A stretch of DNA of 64,000 nucleotides from Candidatus Fredericiella danica (lineage in GTDB: Bacteria; Chloroflexota; Anaerolineae; Caldilineales; Caldilineaceae): positions 62,001-126,000 of the forward strand of contig JADJPH010000007.1 of the NCBI GenBank assembly GCA_016713335.1. Direction: 5' to 3'. How positions within the stretch are numbered: the stretch's first letter is position 1; each line of letters starts with the position of its first letter. A program made the position numbers and the translations under genes. The notes under the pieces were generated by a model. That model did no database searches. It worked only from the letters and a program-made list of their open reading frames with translations, and had not been told where the DNA came from. This document shows positions 45,548 through 54,968 of this stretch, piece by piece.

Positions 45548-46582
45548 CTAAGCCCACAGCCGGGTGATTTCGTCCACAGCAAAATGGGGAAAACCGGTGG
45601 CGACATTGCCGCGGGTTGCGGTCACGCCGGCGGGTTTGGGGAGTACAGCGCCGATCACCCTTCCCTGCCAGCCCCGCTCTTGCCACAACGCAAGCAGGTC
45701 ATCCACGTGGTGCGGCTCTGCTGTTGCCAGCAGCGCGCCTGAGGCAATTGTACCGAGCGGATCGAGGCCGAAGGCATTGCAGAGCCGCAGCGCCAGCTCG
45801 GGGATGGCAATCGCATCAAGATCGATGGCCAGTCCGACGCCACCTGCTGTGGCCATTTCTTGCAGCCCGGTGGCAACGCCCCCCTCGGTTGGATCGTGCA
45901 TGGCGGTCACCAGCCCAGCGTCCGCCGCCGCCAGCGCCGGCGCCATGACACTGATCCCAGGATCGAAGAGGTAATCTGCCGCGGCCTCGATCTCGCCTGC
46001 GGGCCAGCCCAGTTCAAGTAGGCGCGAGCGCATCTCACGGGCAATGATGCTGGCGCCTTCGATCGGGGCGGCACCCGCCATCAACACAACATCGCCTGGC
46101 CGGCTGCCGCCGGATGTGACCAGCCGCGTACGGTCGACTTCTCCCAGCAGGGCCCCCGCCACGACCGGCTGAATCACCGCCGGCGTGATCTCCGTATGAC
46201 CGCCGGCAACGACAATCCCCAACTTGCGGCAGATCTCACCGATCTGGTCAAAGATTGCGGTAACCGTGGTGCGGTCGCTCTGATCGGGTGGGATGAGAAC
46301 GGTGGGGAAGTAGAAGCGTGGCCGGGCGCCACAGACGGCCAGATCATTGACGCAGACGTTTACGGCGTAGTACCCGATTTGGTCGGTGGTAAAGGTGATC
46401 GGGTCACTCTTCGCCACCAGGAGTCGATCACTGCCGGCGACAAAGTCAATGACGGCCGCGTCTTCACCGACGGTCGGTCCCACCAACAATTGCGGATCCT
46501 GGTGTGGCAACTCCGCCAATAATTTTGCCAAGAAGCGGTGTGGCAACTTGCCGGCCGGCAGCAGGCCGCGCTCAACAGTCAT
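45548..46582 (-). CDS. AIR synthase-related protein (HypE/PurM/ThiL superfamily)
   Basis: 344 residues from MTVERGLLPAGKLPHRFLAK. It has the two-domain AIRS fold: VGPTVGEDAAVIDFVAGSDR (metal/ATP GEDAAV motif), YYAVNVCVNDLAVCGARPRF, VAGGHTEITPAVIQPVVAGA, LVTAMHDPTEGGVATGLQEM and AIASGALLAT-like TIASGALLATAEP. The DPTEGG motif is typical of HypE-like proteins. The C-terminal hydrogenase-type PRIC tail of true HypE is absent, so it is probably not a hydrogenase maturase. Convergent with the aminotransferase gene and 56 bp after the L,D-transpeptidase gene on the same strand. Confidence 0.8.
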   Translation of the reverse strand: MTVERGLLPAGKLPHRFLAKLLAELPHQDPQLLVGPTVGEDAAVIDFVAGSDRLLVAKSDPITFTTDQIGYYAVNVCVNDLAVCGARPRFYFPTVLIPPDQSDRTTVTAIFDQIGEICRKLGIVVAGGHTEITPAVIQPVVAGALLGEVDRTRLVTSGGSRPGDVVLMAGAAPIEGASIIAREMRSRLLELGWPAGEIEAAADYLFDPGISVMAPALAAADAGLVTAMHDPTEGGVATGLQEMATAGGVGLAIDLDAIAIPELALRLCNAFGLDPLGTIASGALLATAEPHHVDDLLALWQERGWQGRVIGAVLPKPAGVTATRGNVATGFPHFAVDEITRLWA

Positions 46583-46638
46583 AGGGCATTCCCTGCCAAC
46601 TACCGGGCGCTTGATCACTGCCGGTCGCCGGCGCCTGG

Positions 46639-49115
46639 CTAGTCGATTACGTAGACCGGCATCCCAATGTAGGCGAGTTTGTACAGCATGGACGCGTTGT
46701 CGTCGCCCAGCATGGCGCAGCCAAAGGTAGCCGGCTGGCCCACCAACGTGGTCCAGATCTTCTTACCGGTGTCCCAATCGACGGGTAGGCCGTGAATCCC
46801 ATTCTCATACTGGCCAACGTCGTAGATGCCCAGCCAGTAAGGCATATCGAGGCGCCAGGCGAAACTCTTGGCGTTCAAGATCTTCGACTGGACGGCGTAG
46901 TTGCCTTTCTTGGTCTTCCACTCGCCGTACCCTGTGCTGCAGTTCCACGAAAAGAGCATGCGCTCACCTTCATAGACCCAGCACTGCTGCCGGCTGAGAC
47001 TCACGACAAAGCGGTGGCTAGATGCCGGTGCGGGCGGCGTGCGCAAGGGCAGGGGCGGGGCGCCGAAGGGGATGCGCAGTTCCATGCCGGTGTAAACCGT
47101 CTCGTTGTCAGGAAGAACGATGTAAACATGCAGGGCGAACAGCGAGAAGCCGAAATGGCTAGCGAACGTACCCAGGAAGTCGCCGGGCTGCACCGTGTAG
47201 TAGAAATAGCCGCCGCAGCCGGTCCGATCTCGCGCGTTGCGCCGGATGCGAGCGTTTGCGATGGGATGATGAGTCGCTGGCCCGGGTAGATAGCATTGGC
47301 GTCGGCGATGCGATTGGCGCGTAGAATCTCATAGATGGTCGAATCAAACGCCTGGGCAATGGCGCTGAGGCTCTCACCGGGCTTTACCTCATAGGTCTGT
47401 GCCGGCGTGCGCGGGAGCAGGTCGTCGCCGGCGGCAGGCAGCAGCAGCGTCTGCCCGGCGTTCAGCGGCGCACCGGCATCGGTGAACCCGTTCAAATGCT
47501 GCAATGCCGCCTGATCGATGCCGAGGCGCACGGCGATCCAACTCAGGGTGTCGCCGGGGCGCACTGTATAGGTGCTGTTCAGGCTCCCGATGGGGTTACC
47601 GCTGCGTTCGATCAGCGCCGGATCGATGGTGGGCGCGGGCGTTGCGACCGACAATTCAGGCGTTGGCGGGACGGTGGCCGTACTTGTCGCCTCTGTGGTC
47701 GGGGTTGGGGTAGGCGCCACGAGTAGCAGCTCTTGTCCGGAGTAGATGGCGTTCTCATCCTCGATCCCGTTGATAGTCTTCAACTGCTCCAGTGTCAGGT
47801 CATAGCGCCTGGCGATGCCGCTTAGAGTTTCACCGGCGCCGACGGTATGTGTTGTCGGAAATGCTGAGTCAAGCGCCGTTGCAGTCGGGGTTGTCGCCGT
47901 CGTCGTAGGGATCACCGTTGCGCTCTCTAGTGGGGCCGGCGGCGTGGGTGTGACCGTTGGCGTGGGCGCAACGAGCAGGAGTTCTTGCCCCGAGTAGATG
48001 GCGTTCTCGTCCTCGATCCCGTTGATGGTCTTCAATTGGTCGAGCGTCAGCCCATACAGGCTTGCGATGCCACTCAAAGTTTCGCCGGCTTCGACGGTAT
48101 GCGTCACGGGCGCCGACGGTTCGATGGCGGTCGGCGTTGGGCTTGTCACTACCGTTGCTGTGATAGCTGGCGTCGCAGCAGGCTCTGTTGGTATCTCCGT
48201 CGGTGCTGTCGTGGGCGTGGGCGCCACCAGTTGCAGGCGTTGGCCCACAGCGATGAAGTCCTGATCGGTCAGGTCGTTCAATGCACGCACATCATCGGCC
48301 GCGAGGCCAAAACGTTTGGCAATACCCGTGAGCGTATCGCCCGGTTGGACAATATAGACATCCGGCGCCGGTTCTGGTGTGGCTGCCGGCTCCATTGCAT
48401 TCGTCGTAGGCGTTGCAGCGACGGTCGATTCAAGCGCGCTGCCGGGGATGCGCAGCAACTGGCCGGCGTTGACCGCATCCGCATCCTCGATCTCATTGAC
48501 CTCCATGAGCACTTCCAGTTCGACACCTAGTCGCCTGGCGATGGCGCTAAGCGTCTCACCCTCCGCGACGCGCACCATGCCGGCGGGGAGGGGCTCGGGA
48601 GTGGCGGTGATTGCGGTCGAATCCGGTGTCGGCGTAGAAGTCGCGGTCGCCGCTGCCGTGGACTCAGCGAGGATACCAGGCAAGCGCAACAACTGGCTGG
48701 CATAGATCGCATTGGCGTCTTCGATCTTGTTGGCCTCCATCAGGGCCTCCAGTTCGACGCCCGCTCGCTTTGCGATCCCGCTGAGCGTCTCGCCGGCGGC
48801 GACGCGCACCATGCCGGCGGGGATGGGTGCGTCCGCGCCTGGAATGCGCAGCGTCTGGCCTTCGAAGATGGCATCTGCGTCCTGCAAGCCGTTGTAGTCG
48901 AGGAGCAGTTGTGCCGGGATGCCGAAAGACTCGGCGATCTCGCTCAGGGTCTCCCCGGCACGCACGGTGTGCGTGGCGACGGGCGGTGTATCCTGGGCCT
49001 GGGCAGGGACGGATAGAGCAACCAGTGCAAAGAGAAGCACCGGGAACAGGGCATAATAAAGTGTGCGGCGGCGGGTGATTTGTCCGGCGCCGGCGGGGAA
49101 AAGACGATGACTCAA
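46639..49115 (-). CDS. Secreted L,D-transpeptidase with nine LysM repeats, one frame break
   Basis: Start is TTG 49115, five bases after GGAGGT. A signal peptide (LYYALFPVLLFALVALSVPA QA) is followed by eight LysM modules of about 45 residues, each with (A/P)GETLSxIA or PGDTLxxIA and a closing GQxLxLP, joined by Pro/Thr/Ala-rich linkers. Near 47205 the frame breaks inside CGGYFYYTVQPGDFLGTF; the next frame supplies the ninth LysM and a YkuD domain with ENGIHGLPVDWDTG and the catalytic HG...GCAML motif. Modules 5 and 6 are nearly identical, a sign of recent duplication. It would bind peptidoglycan and make 3-3 or protein cross-links. Confidence 0.9.
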
Positions 49116-49248
49116 GGCTAACCTCCACGCAAGAATCCGGCAATAAGGATTGCGTAGAGCGTAATGGGATTCTATTGGAATGTCAATTAGGAGTTTTGCT
49201 GTTGTGCACGGGAGCGTGAAGACGTTGGCGGTTGGAGCAGAGTGGGAT

Positions 49249-49276
49249 ACGCAGAGATGACCGGTCATCTCTGCGT
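49249..49276. promoter_or_regulatory. 28-bp perfect palindrome upstream of the MntA/HepT pair
   Basis: ACGCAGAGATGACC is followed immediately by its exact reverse complement. It lies 60 bp before mntA and about 135 bp upstream of the divergent LysM gene. It may be an operator for the toxin-antitoxin pair or a transcription-ending hairpin. Confidence 0.65.
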
Positions 49277-49335
49277 CGCTCTTGAGCACGAAACCCAAAC
49301 CAGGTACAATGACTTGCAGAAAGGAAATACAAGCT

Positions 49336-49632
49336 ATGACGGAACGCACAATGCAAGAAGTACTCACTACACTCCGCGACGCCCAGCCGGACCTTGCGCA
49401 GGTCTTCGGTGTCAGCCGCTTGGGACTATTCGGTTCTTTTGTGGCGGCGAAGCCACGGCAGATAGCGACATTGACATCCTGGTGGAATACCATGAACCGC
49501 CGTCGCTATTTGAGTTTGTGCGCTTGCAGCGTCATCTGAGCGAACTGCTGGAGATGCCGGTTGACCTGGTCATGCGGTCGGCGCTGAAACCGGCTATCGG
49601 CACGCATCGCCGCGGAAGTTGTGGCGGTATGA
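49336..49632 (+). CDS. mntA: MntA-type minimal nucleotidyltransferase antitoxin, two frame breaks
   Basis: Minimal nucleotidyltransferase that, in MntA/HepT systems, AMPylates and silences the HEPN toxin. From ATG 49336: MTERTMQEVLTTLRDAQPDL, VFGVSRLGLFGSF. One base is lost near 49442; a paralogous relic at 61850-61980 has GTGCGCGGCGAG where this copy has GTGGCGGCGAA. After restoration: RGEATADSDIDILVEYHEPP with the GSF...DIDILVE catalytic signature, then LSELLEMPVDLVMRSALKP. A second indel near 49603 is needed to end VVAV at the TGA 49630-49632, which overlaps the hepT ATG. Confidence 0.8.
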
Positions 49633-49966
49633 AGGGCAAGCGCACACGTCGACTACCTTGCCGATATGCTGGCTGCATGCGCAAGCGCAGCAGTTCGTAG
49701 CCGGCGTAACCTTCGACGAATTTCAGCGGAACATCGAGAAGTTATTTGCCGTAACGCGTGCACTGGAAGTCATCGGCGAAGCCGCGACACACATATCGCC
49801 AGAAATGCAGGCGGAGCGTCCCGACGTGCCATGGTCCGACATTATTGGGATGCGCCATGTGCTGATTCACGGCTACTTCACGGTAGACGCCGAAGTAGTT
49901 TGGAAGACGGTGCAGGAAGACCTTCCACCGCTGCGCATGGCAATTGAGGAAATGCTGGCGGATTGA
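49629..49966 (+). CDS. hepT: HepT-type HEPN toxin (RNase), two frame breaks
   Basis: HEPN-domain ribonuclease partner of MntA. Three frames combine to VDYLADMLAACAQAQQFVAG, VTFDEFQRNIEKLFAVTRAL, EVIGEAATHISPEMQAERPD and IIGMRHVLIHGYFTVDAEVV. The RX4-6H active-site motif is RHVLIH, and the GYF that follows supplies the conserved Tyr that MntA modifies in related systems. ATGA overlap with mntA shows the usual coupling. Breaks lie near 49646 and 49688. Confidence 0.82.
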
Positions 49967-50044
49967 GGTCAGGTCATCCTCGCAGCATGCAAGCGTGACG
50001 GCTTACAGCGCACGGTCAAAGGTGTGGTGCATACCCCATCGCAC

Positions 50045-51936
50045 CTATTGCCCCAACGCCGGAAGATAGATCGCCCCGGTCTCCGTATTCGCCCCCACCG
50101 TCGCATCACCGATCACATACCCGGCCCGCCATTCCAGCGTTGCCCCACCGCACGCGCTGTCAAGCGAAAGGAAATGGTTGGTGTTCGCCCCATCCCAACA
50201 GCGGTAAAGGGCGACACCTCCGGCGAACGGCTCCTCAGCGATCCAACCCATACGTCCCAACACCTGGTTGCCGTCGCAGGTGGCGTCGTAGACCGTCGCC
50301 ATGTGATCATGCCACTCAGGGATATAGCAGTCGTACATCGGTGCCCGGCCAGGAGCCGTTTCACGATATAAATAGCCCAGCCGGCGTTGGAACGCATACG
50401 GCGCACCGGGAAGGATGTTGGTGGCCCATGAATCGTGGCCGGGACGGTCAAAATAGGCGGACACCGCCACGACCGGCGGCGGCGTGGGCGCCGCACTCTG
50501 CGCCAGATAGCCCAACCGCCACTCGGTCTGCTTGTCGCCACACGCCGGGTCAGTGGAAATGAAGTGGTTGGTCGCTGCCTCATCCCAGCAGCGATACACT
50601 GCCACTGCACCAGGGAAACTGACCGTCGAAATCCACCCGATGCGCCCCAGCACTTGGACGTTGCCCCCCGCACACGTCGGGTCATCGGGCACCAACATGT
50701 GATCGTTCCAGAAAGGAATGTAGCAGTCATAGACGGGGACGGTGTTGGCTACGGCTTGCGTGAACAGGTACCCCGGCGTCACGGTGCGCGTATAGCGGGC
50801 ATCAGCCACCGTCGTTGCCGCCCACGTGTCGTCATCACGCTGGTAGACACTCAGGGCGACGCGCGGCGCATACATTCGGGCATCGGTGCTGGTCGTGCGG
50901 TCGAGGCGCACCAAACGGCGCAGCAGGTAGCGCCCATCGGGGAAGTCTTCACCGGGTCGCAGATACGTAAAGTACAGCCAGAAGGTGCTGCCCGTCGTGT
51001 CGCTGTCGCCATAGACGGAGATCAGGCTGGGATATTCTGCCAGTTCAGGGCTGTTGCCGGTGCGCCCCCAGTATTCGTCGCCGGACGACTGCACAATGCC
51101 GCCGAGCCGCGTCCACCCGGTGACGCCGTCGGGTGACATCATCAGGCCGAAACCGGCAAACTTGCCAGCGTGCACTTCGTAGCTGAAACCAAGATACGCA
51201 TTCAGATAGGTGTTGTATGTCACCCAGGACCGCGTCAGCGCACCGGACGGGTCGATCGGGTCGGACTCGCCGCCAAGACCCGGTTCGGTGAACGCCCCGC
51301 GATAGTACTTGTACCACGTGCCGGGTTTGCCTCCGTCGGCGATGCGGGAGCGGGCGACGCGCACTTGATAATCGCGACTGGCGACAAAGTACATATACAG
51401 ATAGTCGCCATTGCGGATGACGTGGTGGTCACCTTCACCGCTATATTTGGGGGCGATGGACGTGCCTGGCGCAGTGATGACCTGGTTGTACGGGTAGTTG
51501 GGTTTGCTGAACGTTCTGCCGCCGTCGGTGGATTCGGCATAGGCCACGGACTTCAGCGTCGCCGGATACGCACACGCCGTTTCGGCATGGTACCAACCGC
51601 GGACTGTGGTCCCATCCTGCCAAGTGCTGTTGAGCCATGCGCCGCAGGAGTCAAAGCCGCTGCCCGGCCCAATGGCGACCGCGGTCTGCCGTGGCAGGGT
51701 TTCCAATGAGCCGCCCAGCGACGTCCAGGTTGTGCCGTTCGCAACGAGGATCGCAGACCTGCCGCCCTGGTGAGCGTGTGGAATGCGGTGTCTGACGCCT
51801 GGTCGGGGCCGCGCACCAGTTCGGCGGGGCCGATGGTTGCGACAAACTGGGTGCCGGCTGGATCTGCTGCGGAGAGGTCGGGTACGCCTGCGGAGACGAG
51901 CGACAACAGGGTGGCGAAGAGCAGGATGTAGCGCAT
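50045..51936 (-). CDS. Large secreted protein: glycosidase-like propeller plus two three-part repeat modules, one frame break
   Basis: From ATG 51936 a signal peptide (MRYILLFATLLSLVSAGV) leads into the mature protein. A break near 51765 joins to ILVANGTTWTSLGGSLETLP. Residues about 50-370 resemble five-bladed GH43/sialidase-like propellers (VAYAESTDGGRTFSKPNYPY, VASRDYQVRVARSRIADGG, WGRTGNSPELAEYPSLISVY). The C-terminal 250 residues hold two modules, each of three related units: SVYQRDDDTW, VYDCYIPFWNDHM...GRIGWI and VYRCWDEAATNHF...LGYL, then SAYFDRPGHDSW, MYDCYIPEWHDHM...GRMGWI and LYRCWDGANTNHF...AGYV. These resemble DUF5648-type repeats. Catalysis is not proven. Confidence 0.7.
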
Positions 51937-52187
51937 AGGTTGGGGTTTCCTGTTGATATGTTGGCGACGCTGAGTAAATTGTCGCGCAGGGTGCGTGACA
52001 AAGCAATCGGGGTGGGTATCAGATTCAACTCAATCTGCCGCCGCACAAGCTGCGCCCGCCGCGTCACATATGCGCCGAACTCGATGTCGTCGCCATGCAC
52101 GGTAAGGCGTAGCACGATGTCGTTCTTGTATCGGTGCTGCTGTCGTTCACGGTCTTCAGCCTCTAGCTAGTCCGCTCGCTGACCGGG

Positions 52188-52224
52188 AAAAAAGAGGCGC
52201 ACGTCTCAGTTGGAGACATGCGCC
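52188..52224 (-). terminator. Rho-independent terminator downstream of the LGFP-repeat gene
   Basis: On the minus strand GGCGCATGTCTC / GAGACGTGCGCC (one G-U pair) encloses a 5-nt loop and is followed by TCTTTTTT. It lies about 130 bp after the stop at 52356. The gap from there to the next gene holds nothing else recognisable. Confidence 0.8.
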
Positions 52225-52355
52225 CTGATGATGCGGTGACGCTGGTGTTAGGTTTTACCATGCCGCTGGTTCGGGCGGCGGTTAGTGGCTAGAGCACAGC
52301 ACAGGTGTGCTAGCTGGGTAAGCCATGTGCGGTCCACGCTTCACTGCACCAAATG

Positions 52356-53141
52356 TCAATTCACCCAGAAATTCTCCCATCGGTTGTTGTCATAGAAGTA
52401 AACTTTGATGCTCCCACCTGACTCCCAGATTTCACCACCTTCAAACATCTGTAGCCACCCACCGTCAGTTTGGTTGACAAATGCTATGGGTGCACGTAGT
52501 CGATTCGAGCCATCGACACGCTTGTATGCTTTCCAGTGCCGTCCGGCGACTAGTCCAGCATTCTGGCCCCGTGAATCGGAGATGATGGCTCCTTCGCCCC
52601 AATCTCCTTCACGAAAATCCTGAATCTGGACGCGATTCCAAGTGTGCAAGGTATTGGTGGGATAACCGGGGAAGACTCCATACTGATTGGCTGCAACCTT
52701 GAAGGCAGACCATATTGATCCACCGACGTATTGTGGACGTACTTTGGGCTGTTGTCCCCTCATCATGATGGCACCTTTGCCGAGCGTCCCACCTGTGAAA
52801 TCCTGGATGGCTACCTTCCGCCAGAAGTGCACATCATTGGTGGGGTAGCCTGGAGAAGTTCCTGCGCGTTCGGCATCTCGATAGGCTTTGACGAAGTATT
52901 CATCGAGTTTGTCTAGGCCATCATTACAGTCACGGACGGCAAAGAACGTAATTAGATCCATGATCCAGGATGGTAGAGGTATGACATCGCATAGCTTTCT
53001 AGCATCCCGAAAATCGCCAACCTCTGAGGGCACGTAGCCGGGAGCCTGTGGCGTAGCCAAGGCAGCGATGGGTGCAACTGCAATGATTCCGATGACAAAC
53101 AGAAATACCAACTGGGTGAATCGTACCCATGCCTTTTTCAT
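52356..53141 (-). CDS. Secreted LGFP-repeat-like protein
   Basis: 261 residues with an N-terminal signal (VRFTQLVFLFVIGIIAVAPI). The mature part has two clear repeats of LGFP type: SPGYPTNDVHFWRKVAIQDF TGGTLGKGAIMM and FPGYPTNTLHTWNRVQIQDF REGDWGEGAIIS, each followed by GG(S)IWSAFK- or GRHWKAYK-like sequence. Such repeats occur in cell-wall-associated proteins and are thought to bind surface polymers. The C-terminal 50 residues (GGWLQMFEGGEIWESGGSIK) form a further beta-rich unit. Function unknown. Confidence 0.72.
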   Translation of the reverse strand: MKKAWVRFTQLVFLFVIGIIAVAPIAALATPQAPGYVPSEVGDFRDARKLCDVIPLPSWIMDLITFFAVRDCNDGLDKLDEYFVKAYRDAERAGTSPGYPTNDVHFWRKVAIQDFTGGTLGKGAIMMRGQQPKVRPQYVGGSIWSAFKVAANQYGVFPGYPTNTLHTWNRVQIQDFREGDWGEGAIISDSRGQNAGLVAGRHWKAYKRVDGSNRLRAPIAFVNQTDGGWLQMFEGGEIWESGGSIKVYFYDNNRWENFWVN

Positions 53142-53568
53142 CTTGCGCTCCAGATTGAACGGTTGATCTGCCGACTAGAACGATCACCAATAAGCAGTGA
53201 CTAGGCACAGACTCTTCTCACCTGCCTGCAAGGGCCTATGTCCGGCTATGGTATGTCTTGCCAGTCGCCGCTGCTTGAGGGATTGTCACTTAACTGGTCA
53301 CCACAGTGCTGGTGAGATGCACAACCACCTGTGATCAACAGGATGGGATGATCGTACTGCAACAGTTGGCAATCGCAATCCGACAAATGACGCGGGTGCA
53401 ACTTACGAAAGGCGACGCCGACTGATTGCCGGGTAAAGACTCATTGGCAACGCTTAGCGGATTAGGGTTGATGGTATTATTTGGATGGGCGTGTACGTCC
53501 CGCTTGGGCGATCTATGGAAAAGGGTGCACGGTCAGGTGCACCCCTGCTCCGAGATTCGCGGTGCCCG
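53142..53568. other. Intergenic stretch without recognisable genes
   Basis: 427 bp upstream of the LGFP gene. No frame has protein character and I see no tRNA or strong hairpin. It must hold the promoter of the LGFP gene on the minus strand, but no clear -35/-10 pair stands out. Confidence 0.5.
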
Positions 53569-53884
53569 CTAGTAGGTGAATTTCTTGCGAGGAATGCGCG
53601 TTTCGTAGCACCGACAGCGGCGATCTGCATGCCGCATGTCTTCGCATGGGTAGACGGTGACTACTTCATCGGCATCTGGAGCAATGACTGCGGTGACGCC
53701 GACGAGGGCGGCGCGGTTCGGGGTCTCGTTGGTTGGGATATCTCTCGCAAGCAAACAAACCTCTGTTCCGCGTGCAGGGGCGGCTACAATGGTGCCATGT
53801 GCGCGCACGTAATAGACATCCTCGGGATAATCGATGCTCGGCCATGCGATAGAGTGCGTGATGGCTGAAATGAAGCAAACACAT
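53569..53884 (-). CDS. Hypothetical small protein, probably with a frame break
   Basis: A good ribosome site (AAAGGAG) precedes ATG 53884, which opens the frame MCLLHFSHHALYRMAE. The frame with more natural composition is the neighbouring one: SIDYPEDVYYVRAHGTIVAA, EVCLLARDIPTNETPNRAAL, VGVTAVIAPDADEVVTVYPC, ending at 53569. If they are joined by an early indel, the product is a secreted or cytosolic beta-rich protein of about 105 residues with several cysteines. Not recognised. Confidence 0.3.
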
Positions 53885-54245
53885 AGCGTAATCTCCTTTT
53901 TGAAAACACAGTCGGGAATCACCGCTTCGCAAAACGTGGAGACAACGGTCTTGGTATGCTGTTGTGATATGCGTGCGCCGCTGTTCCTTGTCTCCAGGAT
54001 AGCGTTTTTGCGCCACGCTGCCCGCCGTTCCATCGGCCAAAGGCGCGACAAACACGGCCCGATCCTGACGGGTGTGCGCTTGGCTGACAAAAGTATCTAC
54101 GAAAGGGGAATGCGGATTGGTGACCTACGGAACGGGAGCAAATGAGGCCGCGCTAGGTCATGTCAGGCGTAATTCATCGCCCCACAACCGGCAATTTGTG
54201 CTATAGTAGACAGTGAACCCCGGTTGTTCAACTACATGCTGTCGA

Positions 54246-54294
54246 CAAAGCCAACGCTGGCATCACTGGCCCTAGTCAGCACGCGTTGGCTTTG
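54246..54294. other. 12-bp perfect stem with 25-nt loop
   Basis: CAAAGCCAACGC (54246-54257) and GCGTTGGCTTTG (54283-54294) are exact reverse complements. The stem sits 19 bp beyond the stop of the gene at 54313-54861. It could terminate that minus-strand transcript, although no U-run follows, or fold as a small RNA. On the plus strand it ends TTTGTGTTTG. Confidence 0.5.
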
Positions 54295-54312
54295 TGTTTG
54301 GGTGGGTGAAGG

Positions 54313-54861
54313 TCACTGCGGGGCTGCGCGGTATCCCCACAATGCCTGGTCCAACTCCCGCATCGTCACCCCGGCCTCCTGCGCCGTGCGGCGACAAAAG
54401 ATCGTGTACTCCCACCAAAGGTTGAAGTCATACGTCACGGCCTGTGGATCCATGCCCGCCGCCCCCAGCGCCCGCACGTCCAGAATCGGGTACAGGTTGT
54501 CATAACCGAAATGCAGGATGGCCGATGCCACCGGCCATTGGACGCCGGAAAGCAGGGTGAGTACTTCGATGCGCAGGCGTTCGTGTTTGGTGGTCAGGGC
54601 GGTGTGGGTGACGGCTTCGACGAAGGCTTCGTCGTTGCGAGCGGCGTAGGTGATGGAGCGGGGCGACTTCCAGCGGACGATCTTCGCGAAATCCTCTTTG
54701 GTCAGATATCGGTGTTCCCGCATAGATAGCGCGATGACCGTTTCAATGTGGGTTTCACGGGTCTTGTCTTCCGCGCTGCATGTTGCCCAATAGGCATAGA
54801 CGTGTTGTTCGATGTCGGCTAGCGGGAACTGAAGACGGAAATCGGGTAACGTCGTTGGCAT
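54313..54861 (-). CDS. Hypothetical protein with helix-hairpin-helix glycosylase-like segment
   Basis: 182 residues from MPTTLPDFRLQFPLADIEQH; the open frame reaches 54900, but the second Met fits better. It is mainly helical. The segment LTLLSGVQWPVASAILHFGY followed by YPILDVRALGAAG recalls the helix-hairpin-helix plus Asp of HhH-GPD proteins (a hairpin, then a P-x-D-xR motif). The usual catalytic Lys is not obvious. The C-terminal region YDFNLWWEYTIFCRRTAQEA is typical of a family of uncharacterised bacterial proteins found in defence-rich regions. Function unknown. Confidence 0.55.
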   Translation of the reverse strand: MPTTLPDFRLQFPLADIEQHVYAYWATCSAEDKTRETHIETVIALSMREHRYLTKEDFAKIVRWKSPRSITYAARNDEAFVEAVTHTALTTKHERLRIEVLTLLSGVQWPVASAILHFGYDNLYPILDVRALGAAGMDPQAVTYDFNLWWEYTIFCRRTAQEAGVTMRELDQALWGYRAAPQ

Positions 54862-54968
54862 GTCAGAAGCGTCCCATTTGGCATGTTTGGGTAAAGCCAC
54901 AAGTGCGTAGAGGCCAAGAAAGTATGTGGGCTAGGACTGAGACGTACATCCCTAGCCCACATCAAAAT

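Noticed and set aside
49116..49493. N-terminal extension of the LysM protein frame
   Set aside because: The signal peptide begins after TTG 49115 with its own ribosome site; the extension is antisense to the mntA gene.
52007..52170. Small frames upstream of the secreted propeller protein
   Set aside because: No protein character; the signal peptide at 51936 defines the start.
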